The notes: generated by a model not told the origin, from the letters alone. A DNA stretch of 64,000 nt from Carex sylvatica (GCA_964058845.1 CAXKVR010000229.1:1-64000), one strand, 5' to 3'; counted from the first letter of the stretch, positions 33,029-45,611 are shown. Numbers and translations are program-made.

Positions 33029-35167
33029 TCACTGATCCAAGCTTTTTCCCAACTTCTTTCTCAAGCCCTTTAAAGGTCCGTCACTCACAACTGTGCCCCA
33101 ACTTTGCTCTTCTCCCTCTTCCCCCTCCACTTCCTCGCAAGTGCAGTTACCGACGTTCAAATTGGTACTGCACATCAAACACACTCCCTTGCAATTCGGG
33201 CTACAGAGAACATCCATGTTTACTTCAAGATGAATCATGTCACGGATATGTTTCGAAAGATCTATCTCTTTCTCTCCAGGCGGGAAGTAAAACCGGTCAT
33301 CCCACTCTATGTCCTGGTCTTCATCTTTACCTCGATATGCACCTTTCTCTTCAAACATGGTTTTGTTTGACTGGGCTTCGTCAAACAACTCTTCAACAGT
33401 GTCCAGGTTGTCGTCAGGATCCCCTATTGGTTCTTCACTTAGTAAGATTGAGAAATTTAAGTACAAACACTGGGCAGCAGGTCCAAGACAACTGATAGAG
33501 AAAATAAATATAAACTTCATGTAAGTACTATATCATTGCATTATAGTTAAACATGGCAACACCACTAAGACCAGCCTTTCATACAGATTTGTGTTTCTCC
33601 CTTTTCCTCTTTTTCTCTATTAAATTTTACAATGTCGTCCTCCTTTCCTCACAAGGCAGGATTTGATTGCAACATTTGATTGCAATTTTATTCAAGTTAA
33701 GCAAATTGATAATTGTGAAAAATACCAACATAAAACTATTTCACATGCTAACTTGCTAAATTGATAGTTAGGCTTCAGATTTCAGATTACTAACTTGTGG
33801 CAATCAAGTGCGATGACAGTGCGGAGAATTCCATCAAGCCTAATTCGACCTTTCCTTCTCGTTACATCTATTGACAGAGCAACAGGTGTATCCACATCGT
33901 CTAATTTGTCATCTTCGTCTTCATCATCAATAGATGCATTAGAATGATCCTCATTATCATACTCTACAGAAACCTCTGCATCTTTCAACTCGTCGTATGA
34001 TAGGGACACTGGGTTGCCGTTCTTGTCTACACCTGAAAAACAATTACCATATATGTTTCATCCAAGCATTATAACACCTTATTATCCAGGTTCCATAAGG
34101 TGTGTACCAAGACTGGTCAGTACCATAGTCACAAGATTCGCAAATTAAACCCGAATAATTTATTTTTTTGGTGATCCCGAACAGAAAGCAGAATTATTCG
34201 GTTGACCAAACTTTGACTTAATTAAACCCAAATAATTCCCATAACATTTTTTTTTGGTTTTTTTTTTTTTCCTCTCTTGCAGGACTGAGATCTTTGGTCC
34301 GGATAATTCCAAATCATTCCCAAATTATACCTGAATTATTCCCGAATCACGAATTTTTGACCTCGCCGAACCAAACCCGAATAATTCATTTGTCACTATG
34401 GTCAGTACCAACTGGACACCAATTTATTTCCAGAATTATATAATAATAAAAAATAAAAAATCAGACTGGTTTCCTACTTTACTATAATACCAGACCACTC
34501 AAATTCAGTAACAGTGATGGTACCATGTAACATTTTAAGTTCTATCTGACCAAAATATACTAGCTAATACCCAAAAAAAGCTTCAATTAGTCTCAGTGTT
34601 GTTGCAATTAAAACACTCACCTCTAATCGCTACATCCTCTTCCTGTTCATTCAATTCCCCACTAGAATCCTCGTCTTCGTCCTCATCTTCTTCCTCGTCA
34701 TCTTCGTCCTCATCCTCATCATCTTCATCTTCATCTTCTTCATCATCAGAGGAGGGCCATTTTAAGTCATCAGGAAGCTTGAGACCCATCTCAGCAGCTC
34801 GATCGGCTGACACGCGAGATGAGTACCACCCAAGGATAAGCCTGTGCAAAGATGTACAGTACTCGATATGTGACACGGATGAATCCCTCTTGTACACAAT
34901 GGCGCCTTTCCAAAGTTCTAGGTCGAGGAAACTCTCGTATTCTTCACTTTTTATCGAGATTGGTATGTCGTACGTGGCGCGAGGCGGCGGGAGAAGAGGA
35001 GGCGAAGGGGATAGAGGGGTGAAGTTGTGGAGACGGAGAGGGAAGAAGGGTTTGGAGGTGAGAGAAAGGCGGAGAAGAGAGAAAGAAGCGAGCTTGGTAG
35101 TGGTACGGGGGAGGTGAGGAGGGGAGGCAGGGAAGATAGTGCTTGGATTAGAAGAGAGGAGAGCCAT
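33029..35167 (-). CDS. Chloroplast YceD/DUF177-family protein (23S rRNA accumulation), 415 aa, 3 exons
   Basis: Plant DUF177 (YceD) proteins are chloroplast factors needed for 23S rRNA accumulation. Exons on the minus strand: 34621-35167, 33795-34032, 33029-33491; introns start GTGAGT and GTTAGT, end AG, and the frame is continuous. Residues 1-60 are Ser/Thr/Pro-rich with few acidic residues, typical of a transit peptide. About residues 140-175 form an Asp/Glu-rich stretch, with a second acidic run in exon 2. The splice of exon 2 to exon 3 creates C260-H-N-C263, the CxxC seen in YceD proteins before LGPA. The C-terminal cluster C358, C362, C366, C369, C378, C380 (with KGVC and TNLN phrases) is the family signature. 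The gene lies head to head with the zinc-ribbon gene, about 0.9 kb between first known exons. Intron 1 holds a MITE. Family is confident; which plant paralogue it is I cannot say. Confidence 0.9.
34123..34400. mobile_element. MITE in intron 1 of the YceD gene
   Basis: Termini CCATAGTCACAA and TTGTCACTATG are inverted with one mismatch. The 11-bp GGTCAGTACCA occurs at 34115-34125 and 34400-34410, so a target duplication of 8-10 bp is likely, its exact length blurred by overlap with the terminus. It is the best-kept member of the family at 2.69, 8.33 and 26.77 kb, in reverse orientation to the 2.69 kb copy. Confidence 0.8.
34680..34750. repeat. Trinucleotide-rich acidic repeat in YceD exon 1
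   Basis: TCA/TCT/TCC triplets on the plus strand encode an Asp/Glu run on the minus strand. The antisense reading gives a poly-Ser ORF that is not a gene. Length variation between alleles is likely. Confidence 0.7.
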
Positions 35168-36061
35168 TTTCTCTCCCTACGGGCTACGGGGGTGTGATTT
35201 TCAGTGAGAACGAAGATAAGAAGGGTTTTTCTGTAACTTTGATATATTCGGGAATATTTCCTCTGGGGATTCAGATTCAGTAGTGCTCTACTGCATAGAA
35301 CGTCTATGGGAAATCTGTACCGTCCGTTGTAACTTTTATAACTTGCACGAATCTTAAATTACAAATGAGTATTCTACTGCAAAGATTGTCTTTTCATATC
35401 ACAGTTATTAATATATGTTTTTATATTTAATAATTATAAAAAAATAATAGTTTTTTTTTATTCGGTATTTATACGGGTATTGGATCCAGTTCAATTATAG
35501 ATTAGATAATTAAATCAAACTCATATTCTATCCATTACTGTATCGGTTTCAGTTTGAATCTGAATCGGATATTACATTATCAATTTTGTAACTGTATTCA
35601 TAATTTAATCGGTTATATTTTTTTAAACTATATCCTATCCAAATTAAATTAATTGAATCGGGTTAATTCCAATTCAGATTCAGTTTCGTTCCGAATCAGA
35701 TCCAAGTAATTGGATAAAAATAACACATCAACTTGATATTTGTGCCACTTTTGGCCTAACAAAAATTCTTGATATTTCAGTCAAAAAATTGTGTGCCATT
35801 TACAAAAAACCCAAAAAAAAACAAATGAGACTGCAGAACCATTTGGAAGCCTAGACAGATATATGGCGGCCTTCAATCTTTGCGGCTGCAGAATAACTTA
35901 GCGACTTGGGTTTTTTTTTTTAATTCCCTAGAATTTAGAGGGATTTTTTTTTTTTTTTTGTGATTAGAGTATAAATAAAAATTTCGGCCTCGCAGGCTTC
36001 CTTTTCCATTCTGAACATATTTTTTTATTAAAAGCCCCTAGGCACCATTTTGAACATACCA
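35168..36061. promoter_or_regulatory. Shared divergent promoter region
   Basis: About 0.9 kb separates the YceD start codon from the presumed first exon of the zinc-ribbon gene on the other strand. It holds T-rich runs (35.91-35.96 kb), a GGATCCAGTTC/AATTGGAT simple-repeat stretch (35.47-35.72 kb) and no ORF. Shared regulation is possible but not shown by any motif. Confidence 0.4.
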
Positions 36062-36286
36062 AGGGTTAATGCGCGAATCTCCACTCTCTCCTAACTCGAG
36101 CTCAAAACTCTCAGTCGGAAGTCGAAATTTAAAACTAGAGAGCGGCTTCAAGGGACCAGACCAAGCCGGGAAGAAGAGAGAGAGAATGAGAAACTCAGAA
36201 GAGGAGAGGTTACAGGAGCAGCCGAGCAACGGAGCAAGCCCGCTGCTTTGGTGATTCCTAGGCTCCATTCCTCTCAAGTCGCCCAG
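36062..36286 (+). other. Possible 5' UTR exon of the zinc-ribbon gene
   Basis: A GC-richer, purine-rich segment with GAGAGAGAGAATGAG ends at CCCAG followed by GTTCTA, a usable but weak donor. The first coding exon 1.1 kb downstream is preceded by CATAG acceptor-like sequence. The 61-codon ORF at 36069 would then be an upstream ORF or noise. Confidence 0.35.
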
Positions 36287-37400
36287 GTTCTACTTCTCTC
36301 CAGTCCTCTTTCCTCTAATTGCTCTATGTCGTTTCTCAGGTTTTTTTGCGGGGTTTGCTCGTACGAAGTGTTATTATACTTGAACAAAAATAATTTGTGG
36401 AATTTGGATTGCTGGCTTACTGAAATCTACAAGCTTTTATCACTAGGTTATCATTTTTAATATTTTCTGAACAAGGAAAAATAGATATAATTGACCAAGT
36501 GAAATTTCATACTTTATTCCTAAATTGGAATGCTTTTGGAAGAACTCATGTTTTGGTGCCCCACAATATGCAATGATTTGGCAATCAAGCCTCAATTCAA
36601 TTGATATTCGCTTAATTATTGAGATTCGACCCCAATTTCGCCTTGATCTAAACCAATGCAACTTGAATATGCCTGCAATTTTGCTACTAGATAAACAAAA
36701 GGACAAGAAAAGAAAACTAAAACCAACAAGGTTTTTGGTTGCAATCACTAAGATTTTTCGATCAATTTTTAGATTCGTATGCTTACTACTCATCACAGAT
36801 GATAATTATCGTCTATATCCTATAGTTGTCTGCTTCCTTCTTCTTCTTCTTCTTTTTTTTTTCTTTTTTTTGTTGTTGTTGTTGTTGTGAAGCAGATTTA
36901 TTTTGTTCCAGTTTCTGATCAACTGCTGCATAGAAATTTAAAGTTAATTTACCGTCATTATACACTTAATGACCAAAAAGGCCAAGATATGAAAACCAAA
37001 GTTGATTATGGTAATACTTGCAGAGAGAAATAAAAGCGAAATCCTCAATGCAATGTACTTTACCCTTAATCAGACATCACCTATGCATTTAATCTTTATT
37101 AGCCAAACTTACCTTCAATTAAAGCTAAATTCTCAATTTAATGTACTTCAGCCTTGATCAGACACCATCTAATGCATTCAATATTTCAATCCCAATTAAG
37201 TTGGCAAAAAGAGCCAATAGAAATAATAACCAAAGTACAGTAAGGTAATACCGCTACCTGCTTTAGTCCACTCACCAAAGTACAGTATGTTAATACTTTC
37301 CACATCAACAAAAAAGAACAAGTATTAAGAAAAAGGAGGAAAACTTCTTCTTACCTATTTGTTTGTCTCATAGCAAGAGAGGAAGGAGAAGGGAGGTAGG

Positions 37401-40400
37401 ATGCCATTGCAGCACTTCAGCATGAGAAGCGGCGGTGGCGGTTCCTTCATTGGTGCATCACTGCATGATCTAAATACAGTAGATGCACAGCAAGGAGGAG
37501 AGATGGAAGGGATGAGCGACATTGATCGTGAAGCCGTCACTGAAGATAGCTTGGAAAATGGCGATGACTCAAATTCTGTGTCTGTGGTATGTTTTACTTT
37601 GTTTGTTTACCTTTTTTTTTGTCCTTTTAGGAGGTGATCGTAGCAGGCATCCCTTTTTGGAAATAGATTCATCTTTCAGGTTTAAAAAGTTATTCATTAG
37701 AAGTTCTTATTTCTTTTCTATTTTGAAAGTAATTTGTTATTTTCCCTAAACCTTTTAGTAAATGAGTATTTTTCCCTAAAGTGGTAAAGAAAAAGTAAAA
37801 ATAACTTCTTTTTATTCTAAAATTAGATCAGTACTTTATTAAATCAAATCATGTACTATTTTTCTTCCAAAATTCAGACTCTAATCAAGCTTCTGGGGTT
37901 AAGAAAGTGGGGTTCTATGGGTACAAGATGGCGTGGAGATGATGATTTGTCCATTTTTTCCTTATCTCCATTTTTTTTTTGTATGTTTGGCTTCTCATGA
38001 CTCTCTTTTATCTAATAAGGTGATAATATTCAGTTTCATGCATTAATAGAGCATAGCAATTAACCTATCCTCCTTTATGTCCATTATTTACGTGAACTTC
38101 TATTAATAAAAGTAAGGCAGGGTCAAGTTTGGGTCAGGTCACAGTCATTTAAGGGGGTAAGGTAAAAGAGAATTTTCTTTGTCATTGGCGCCTTCCACTT
38201 TGAAAATAGCTGGTGAACTCGTGAGTCTATCCCTATTTAATATTCCGTTCCACCCAGTCATGTCGTGCACTTTTATGCCACCTGTTAGAAGCAATTGCAC
38301 CAAGAATTTCAACATGTCTGGTATATTGGTGTATACTGGTTTGTCCTGGTAATGGACCCAGATTGTAACTTGTAAGTAGTTTACTTTGCTTAAAAGTGAA
38401 ATAGCATTAGCACTTTTTTGTTTCGTCTGGGATTTTGAACATTGGTAGATATTGAAAGCCTAATTGAGCATTGCACTGTACATATGACTCAAATTACACT
38501 GCAAATAAGCCAAGTAATCCCCTCCCCCCCAAAGAGAATTTTCTTGGAGATTAAACCAGCATGGCTTCAAGTATTTAGCCATAATATGCCAGTATAACAC
38601 CAGTATTGGTCCCAAGTGGCATTGTAATTCTTGATTTTGATCGGTTGATACATAAGGGAGCTTGCATTTCTAGAATGGGATTCCTGCAAAATTGTATGTT
38701 GCCCATGCTTGCTGATTTAAGAAAAGAAATAAAATGTAGCAAATTGTGGTTTCTCATTTGCCTCTGTTAACTGTAGGATTGCATACATGAATCATACAGA
38801 AATTCATTAACACTTCATGGCATGGCTGTTGAAGAAGAGCGCTCGGTGCTTGACAACAATAGTAGACCGTCTTCCCCTTCTTATAATATCCTTTTGTCCC
38901 AAGGTAATTACATTTCATTCCTTAATTATAAACTATTATGCTGCATATCATGAGCGAACCCGAACTGCACTTTCGACTTCCTTTGTGGCCCACAACTGAA
39001 TAAGAATGCTAAATTGCTATTCAGTTGTGATTTGTGAACATAGGCATCAATTTGATTTGATTTGATTAATCTTTTTGGCTAGAAGTTAGTGATAAAGCTG
39101 AATTAGGCTTTGACTACAGTACCCAGCCTCAGTTTTATCCAATTTTCAGTTAAACTGTCAGTCACTTGAATATTTTGACCAGAACTCCATTTTTCTACAA
39201 TGCCAGCTGAACTTGTATGATGTGTCTAAGCATCTTTCAATCCTTTTTAGCATGATTTATTTCAATTTACAATACCTTAGTTTAACCTGAGTTAGCTGCA
39301 TGTTACTCTCAATTATACACAAGCACCAACCCAAAAAGGAAAAAAAAAAAAAAAAAAGCTGCAGCCTTTCACTTCTTAGCATGGTACATGACTTCTGTTG
39401 TATTTCGTGCAGATGTATTACCCATTGAGAATGTTCGAGCTAGGTTCTTAGACTTGATAGTTGATCACTTCATTAACCAACATTTGATTGAGGTGGGTGA
39501 CTCGCATGAAATTGGTTATAGGGCCCATGAAAAGGCCAATAAAAGAAAGCTACGTGAAGCTCGGTATGAGGGTGACCCGCGGGTAGCCTTGCCTCTGATG
39601 TACATTGCTAACCTATATGAGAATTTAGTAAATGACATCAATACTCGTCTTAGGGCATTGAATGTAACTCGGGAGGCAACTATTGGGGTTGCCCTTGAGG
39701 CAGCTGGCGGTTTATACAGGAAGCTCGTCAGTAAGTTCCCCAAAAAAGGTAAGTTTGCTGTGTTTTTTTTCTGTTTTGCTTTTATTTACGGTGAAATGCA
39801 GTTGGATCAAAGTTCTGTCCAATTGCTAAAATGAAGTCTTAAAAATGTAGCAGGACCAGAACTCTAAACTGAAAAATATTTAAAAAGAATATTGCATATT
39901 TCTACCTCTATTTTGTTTGTCTGTAACTTTCCATCTGCGGAACTTTAGAACATCATGCAGACCCATCAATAAAACCTACAGTATGTATCTCTGCAAAACA
40001 CATGAAATGCTAGTTTGTTCCACCTTTTTAGTTGATATATTTAAACTACATACAAAAGAGAAGCAATGAGAAAGAAGAGTTACATTGTGCGTCTTTTTAA
40101 GAAAATGGTCAAAAAATTTATCTAGGATATTTTCCTGTTCTGTATGCCTTATGCTTTATAGGGGCATGCAAGTTTATCAAATTTTGTACTAATGAAAGTG
40201 TAAACATGAATTGGCTTTTTTTATTTGTATTTGGCTATTGATATATTATAATTTCTGTCATGCTTTGGTGTTGTAGGCCCAATAAGCTTTAGGAGAAGAG
40301 AGCTTGCAACTTCTCATTCAACACGAAACCGCTTCCCAGAGCTGGTGGTGCAAGAAGAGAAGCGGGTCCGATTTGTGGTGATAAATGGGTTGGATGTTGT

Positions 40401-42266
40401 TGAGAAACCAACCACCATGTCGATGGAAGATGCTGAGTGGTAGGTTTAAATATGGAATGATTTTGCCCGCCTACCACTGATGAGTTCAATTTTGTAAGCT
40501 TAAGGAGAAGAATCAAGTTGAGCATTAAATTGTGGGTTAACTGTCAGTTTGAGATTGATATGAAGTGATTCGTTTGTACTTGTTTTAAAACTTTTGTGGC
40601 ATTTTGTCACTTTCTTGGCTAAAGTTTTTCTTTGATAGTTTCATGGTACTTGCAAATGGCCCAAAATTTGTCAGTGATACTTGCGAGAATGAGAGTGGTT
40701 TACATTATTTTCAAATACCGTAAAACATTGGGCTTAATTTGGAAGTATGCTTTTGACATACTATATTATATTATTCATTCTATTTTTAGGTTCAAACGCT
40801 TGACAGGTCGATGTGAGGTAGCTGTAACCACAAGAGATTACAAGTACTATTCACCACGGCATAAGCATCGGCGGTCCCTGTCTCAACCTCTACTTAACAT
40901 CCATGAATCAGCAGTATGATATACTTCTCAGTAGTATACTAATATTAAATTCTTGAAGGGTATTTTTACTTGTTCCTTTTATTCTCTGTTTGTTTATATG
41001 ATTACATATTTCCAGGCCTTCTCTGGAAGTGATAGTTCTCCACTTGTGGGTAGCTCTTCTGAATACCAACCAAATAATGAAGTAAGACCCATGTTACATT
41101 TTACGTTGCAAATTTCATTTTCTTGTGAGCACCATATGAACCTTCTATTTGTGCATTAACCCTTGGCAAAACGTGCGAATTGTTTTCTGTTAACTTGATT
41201 TTTTAGTTGATGGTAATTATAGGATAGTACTTATGCAGGTATTATACAAGGGGTTGGCTAAGGTTCCATTTTAATTGCTGTTATCTATCTAGTGACTGAT
41301 TCTTGTTCTTTAAGTTAAAAAAAATAAAAAAAGATTATTCAATTTGTTCACTTCACATGATTATTTCTCTATTTTTAGTTGCAAAATGATCATCTACCAG
41401 AGTCGAAACAGCAACAGCAACAGTACCACCTGGTGCACCATTTGCAGCCCCAAATGCCTCCCCATAACCAGCAGTACATGACCACACAATACCCATGCAC
41501 GCCTGTCTCACCTGACAGTGGGGCCAACCAGCACCAGCCGCATGGAGTCAGTAACTTGGCCCCACACTTAGCTTGTGTGCAATTGTCAAGCATAGCTCAT
41601 CTCCCTGGCCGTTTGCTTCATGTGGTATTTTTGTTTCTTTGTTCTTTCTTTATGAATTAACAAGAAAAGAAAAAGGATTTCCCTGTCAAATAATAATTTC
41701 ATTCTACTGATAGAAAAAAAACAATAGATAGTGGTATAGTATGCACATCACTGTTTTATAAAAATTATTAGGTCCATAGCCAAAAGGCATCATTTATGCC
41801 CATATCCTTTCATTAAGAAATGTCATGCATGCTGACTAAGATATGGGAAACAACTCATGTACCCCCCTCCTGTATTTCTTTATCATTTATGTCACCATAA
41901 ATAGTTATGGATGTTTTTTTGGAAACCAATGTGATGCTTACAGTAATGTGTGAATACAAAACTTATTTCTTTATTTGGGCTATCAATAATAGTTTGTCTT
42001 TTCAGGACAAGTGAAATTGCTTCTAAATTTAGCAAAATATAGCTGGTGATGTGTCTAAATGCAAATGAATAAGAAAAAACTGCAAATTTGTATAATTATT
42101 CGATTGTAGGAACAGTCAAAATGCACCCACATTTTCTGGGCTAAATGATTGTTTCTGTGTGCAGCCTACAAACCCTGCGAAATTCTGTGATGAATGTGGG
42201 TCCCCCTATTTGAGAGAGACTTCTAAATTTTGCTCAGAATGCGGCACCAAGAGGTTTGGGATATAA
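37401..42266 (+). CDS. Plant protein with C-terminal zinc ribbon, 449 aa, 8 coding exons
   Basis: Coding exons: 37401-37586, 38777-38903, 39413-39748, 40277-40439, 40790-40913, 41016-41081, 41379-41624, 42165-42266. All introns are GT-AG and the frame closes exactly. Residues 1-62 are Gly/Asp/Ser-rich. The part encoded by exons 3-5 (about 105-312) looks like a folded conserved domain, with phrases IVDHFINQHLIEVGD, KANKRKLREARYEGDPR and FPELVVQEEKRVRFVV. Exon 7 (335-416) is Gln/His/Pro-rich and probably disordered. The last exon holds a zinc ribbon with C424-x2-C427 and C439-x2-C442 (FCDECG and FCSECG), of the kind annotated as zinc_ribbon_2. I do not recognise a named gene; binding of nucleic acid or protein through the ribbon is an inference. 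Exon 7's donor CATGTG/GTATTT was chosen because it joins in frame. Confidence 0.82.
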
Positions 42267-44358
42267 CAACTCACTATCCCTTGACAGTTTTCGTTGCACC
42301 AAAGCAGCAGCTATTTTTCTTTTTGATTGCAGAGACATGTTTGCCAAGGTAAAAGCAAAAACAAATAGAAAACAGTTAATTTGGTATACAAAGAAAATCA
42401 GTGCGGTTTTAATATTATGTTGCTGTGTTGTTTTCTCTAGGGTTCTCATTCTTGTAGTAGTTTGTGCAGAATTTGCTCATTTTGAATTTTCGGTACTAAA
42501 TGAAGTAGCAAAATGGTGAATATATATCTTCTAATATTATATTCTTATGATGGTTTACTCGAATAAAGATCCTTTTGTGTATAATTTAAAGCACTTGAGT
42601 GTTTATTTCGTACATCTACAATTCAATTCAGCTTTCGGCTTTCCTGTCACTATCTATGTTTATTTGGACAACCGGCTCCTCTCCGTTTCCATTTACTGGA
42701 GACATCCCTTCAAACCAGGAGCATGTCAGAAAAAATAAAAAATTGAACACCAAAGATGAGATCTCAATTACAGTTGGAATGGAGAAAATCAAACCACATC
42801 GAATTAAGATAAAATGAATAAGAAAGTAACAAAAAAACTGCCTGATTCCTTCCCTGGATTTCTGGATTGCAATACGGAGTTGTTAACAACAAAATCAAGC
42901 AAAACAAAAAAACAAAAAAAAAGGATAATTGTACAACCAAACAAAAACAAACTACAGCTAAAAGCAAAAAATAATTCCAGCTGGTAGTAATTGGTGAACA
43001 CGATCAGTTGTGGATGTTGCCATCAAATCTTTTTCGATACTTGCTCCGCCAGCTTTTAATTTTCTAGTAGAAAAAAACAATATATTTTTGACTTATTTAT
43101 GTTCTAGTATAATTGCAATATGGTCCTCAAGATTTAAACTAATTGCTTAATTAAATTTGTTTCGACATGAATTTGTCGATGCTAAATGCATGGTGTTTAA
43201 ATTTTGCATAAAACTGAAAAAAAAAAATGAGCTCTTTTGAATTGGCAAGATAAATGTAGAATGAAGATTTTTTTTTTTTTTGTTAAATAGAATCAAATTT
43301 AAATATTTCAATCAAATAAGTACTCTAGATTTAGATTTTACAAAAAATAGCTCCACCATGGATCGGTGGAGGCAATTTACTATGCATGCAGTAAGCTTAG
43401 CGAAACAAATGTATTTCTGCCTCCACCGATCCACAAGATCGATCGATTGAGCTGTTTTTCATAAAAATCAAATTCAATGTACTTGTTTTATTGAAATACT
43501 TATATTGGGTGCTATTTAAAAAAAAAAAAAATCTAGAATGAAGGGAACGCCGAGAAGTGAAATAATTCTTCCATATTTTAGGGACTAAAGTGGTAATTCA
43601 TTCCATTAGCAAGTACGAGTTGGCAACTGCTTTCCTGGCAAACTGGCCCACTTCATTTCATTTCAATGGGGAAAGCAAGCAGCCAAAGGATTATTTGCAA
43701 ATTTACCCTGCAAAAATTTGAAAAATCCATACAAAGTTACTTTTGAAGATAAATAATGATAAGGACCAATTTAAAAAGAAAAAGTATGCCTATAATTTTT
43801 AAAAAGAAAAAATCAATACGAATTACAAAGGTACTTCTGAACATAAATAATGATAAGGACCAATTTAAAAATAAAAAGTCATTGTATAGACGACATCGAC
43901 ATTTAGAATAGTTTATAAAAACTATAATAGTTACAAGTCTTCAAAGAAAAAAATAGTATGTCTATAGGCATGTTATAACTTATAAGTTATAACACCATAA
44001 TTAAATGTAGTGATTTTTTTTCATAATTGTAATTAATTTTTTCTATTTTTTGTTGATGTAATCACCATTGCTAGTTTATAGGTTTGTCTTCTTATTGTGT
44101 AAAATATAACAAACTTATTTAAATGAAGCTTCTATCATTATAAATAAACTCATATTATTTTTATTGCATCTAATAATTCTTTATATATGCTATTACATGC
44201 AAAAATTTCCACCAAAGTAAATTATATGTGCCTGCATATTCCTTTCAATTTTATCTTCTCTTATATAATTACTATGTTTTTCATCTAATATCATATACTT
44301 ATTTACTTCTATTAATTAATTAAGGGTCTTTCTCATAATTTGATATAATTTTGTTTGG
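42267..44358. other. 3' flank and gene-free spacer
   Basis: The first few hundred bases are likely 3' UTR. Short ORFs at 42.26-43.00 kb overlap on both strands and show no domain. 43.27-43.53 kb holds a short inverted repeat (CCACCATGGATCGGTGGAGG and inverse CCTCCACCGATCCACAAG). 43.73-43.88 kb has a ~70-bp direct repeat (ATAATGATAAGGACCAATTT, 43755 and 43846). Confidence 0.45.
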
Positions 44359-45047
44359 TGACGACTTAGACAATTATTTTAGCTAACAATTCCTCAGACT
44401 TTCCTCATAAATATGAAAAAATTTAGGTACCCTTACGAATTGTGAACTTATGCATGGTAATAGTGCAATGAGCTGGCTCGGTCCGAGCTAGGTCCTAGCT
44501 CAATTTGTTAATTCTGGATTGAACTACAGCCGAAAGAGCTGGACCTAGGACATCCGAGCTAAAACCTCAGCTTGAAATTGTGACAAGATAGCCCGAACTA
44601 GTTCGCGAGTTGACGAGCTGGCTCACTGGGTCTGGGTGAATCTTGTTTTTAAAAGAAAATAAGTTATACAAACTTTTTGGATAGAGCTGAATCAAGCTGG
44701 ATTAAACTAGACAGTATAAAATGCACACAAATTCATAGAAATTATTTGTATGTCTAACCGAGCTAGCTCGCGAGCTGGCGAGCAAGCTAGGCTCCAGTTT
44801 GAACTCGTTAATTATGGACCAAGCTAGTGACGAGCTGATTCGTTAACAACTTGGTCCAATAACAAATAAACTGTTAGCGAACGAATCAGATGCGAGTTAC
44901 AATCGAGCCACGAGTTACGAACTTTTTTGCTACCCCTAACTGACGACTTAGACAATTATTTTAGCTAACAATTCCTTAGTCTTTCCTCATAAATATGAAA
45001 AATTTCAGGTACCTTTACGAATTGTTAACTTGTGCGTGGCAATAGTG
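44359..45047. repeat. 107-bp direct repeats flanking a hAT-like element
   Basis: TGACGACTTAGACAATTATT starts both 44359-44465 and 44941-45047, and both end AATAGTG with only about ten differences between them. Between them lies 44466-44940, an element that also occurs in opposite orientation at 56352-56790. This block sits about 0.6 kb upstream of the NLR start codon. Confidence 0.8.
44466..44940 (-). mobile_element. hAT-like dispersed element (GAGCTAGCTCG-rich), minus copy
   Basis: Read on the minus strand it begins TTAGGGGTAGCAAAAAAGTT and is rich in GAGCTAGCTCG and CGAGCTGG motifs. It matches 56352-56790 over its length (AAAAAAGTTCGTAACTC, AATTAACGAGTTCAAAC, CTCGCCAGCTCGCGAGCTAG). No ORF. 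Confidence 0.75.
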
Positions 45048-45231
45048 TAAAGTTTCCAAAAAAGAAAAATCGTGTTTTTATGGATGGAATTAGCTGTCGG
45101 TGTCGATCAGTGTCAAGGAATCAGTAAAAGTCAAGAACAGAGACAACCATGGCTGAATGCTGATCATGCTTTCGATGCTTCGTCTCTCTCCCCTCTCTTA
45201 ACAAATGAAAAACCAATAACAAAAATTGTTA

Positions 45232-45252
45232 CCTCTCTCTCTCTCTCTCTCT
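45232..45252. repeat. CT microsatellite in the NLR upstream region
   Basis: About ten CT units lie 360 bp before the NLR start codon, in the presumed promoter or 5' leader. CT tracts are common in plant 5' leaders. Confidence 0.7.
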
Positions 45253-45611
45253 TCTTCCTTCCTCTTATCACCATTAAAAGACATTCTTAATTCCTTCATA
45301 AAGCTCTTTTGGCTTCTCGTTTTCAATCAATAGTTGCGAAAGAGACCCACCAACTTTTCTTTTTAACCAAATTCAAAGGTAGAATCGTTCTCCTTCTAGA
45401 AACAAATCTTTGAAAAGGAGAAAGGCGATTTCTTGCTCCAATTTTCCACTAAAGAGAATCATTAATAATTTCAAAAGATACACTGCTATTCTCTGTTTCT
45501 TTCTTTTAACGATCCATGATGGCATGTACCCAAATTCCCTTTTTTGCTCTATTGTTGCCTAATAGAGTAAATCATTTGTAACAGAAAAAGCTCCTTTGAT
45601 CCAACAAAACT

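Noticed and set aside
33309..33524. Plus-strand ORFs opposite YceD exon 3
   Set aside because: Shadows of the real minus-strand exon with its conserved Cys cluster.
34596..35117. 173-codon plus-strand ORF with a poly-Ser run
   Set aside because: It is the antisense of YceD exon 1; the Ser run mirrors the acidic triplets. The minus strand has the transit peptide, splice sites and family signature.
36525..36890. 121-codon plus-strand ORF upstream of the zinc-ribbon gene
   Set aside because: It ends in a poly-Leu/Phe run from a CTT/TTT repeat and is opposed by a minus-strand ORF of similar length; most likely 5' UTR intron sequence.
42110..42164. Longer last exon of the zinc-ribbon gene beginning after TTGTAG
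   Set aside because: It is open in the right frame but needs a preceding exon ending with two spare bases. The available donor at 41624 is phase 0, so the acceptor at 42164 fits.
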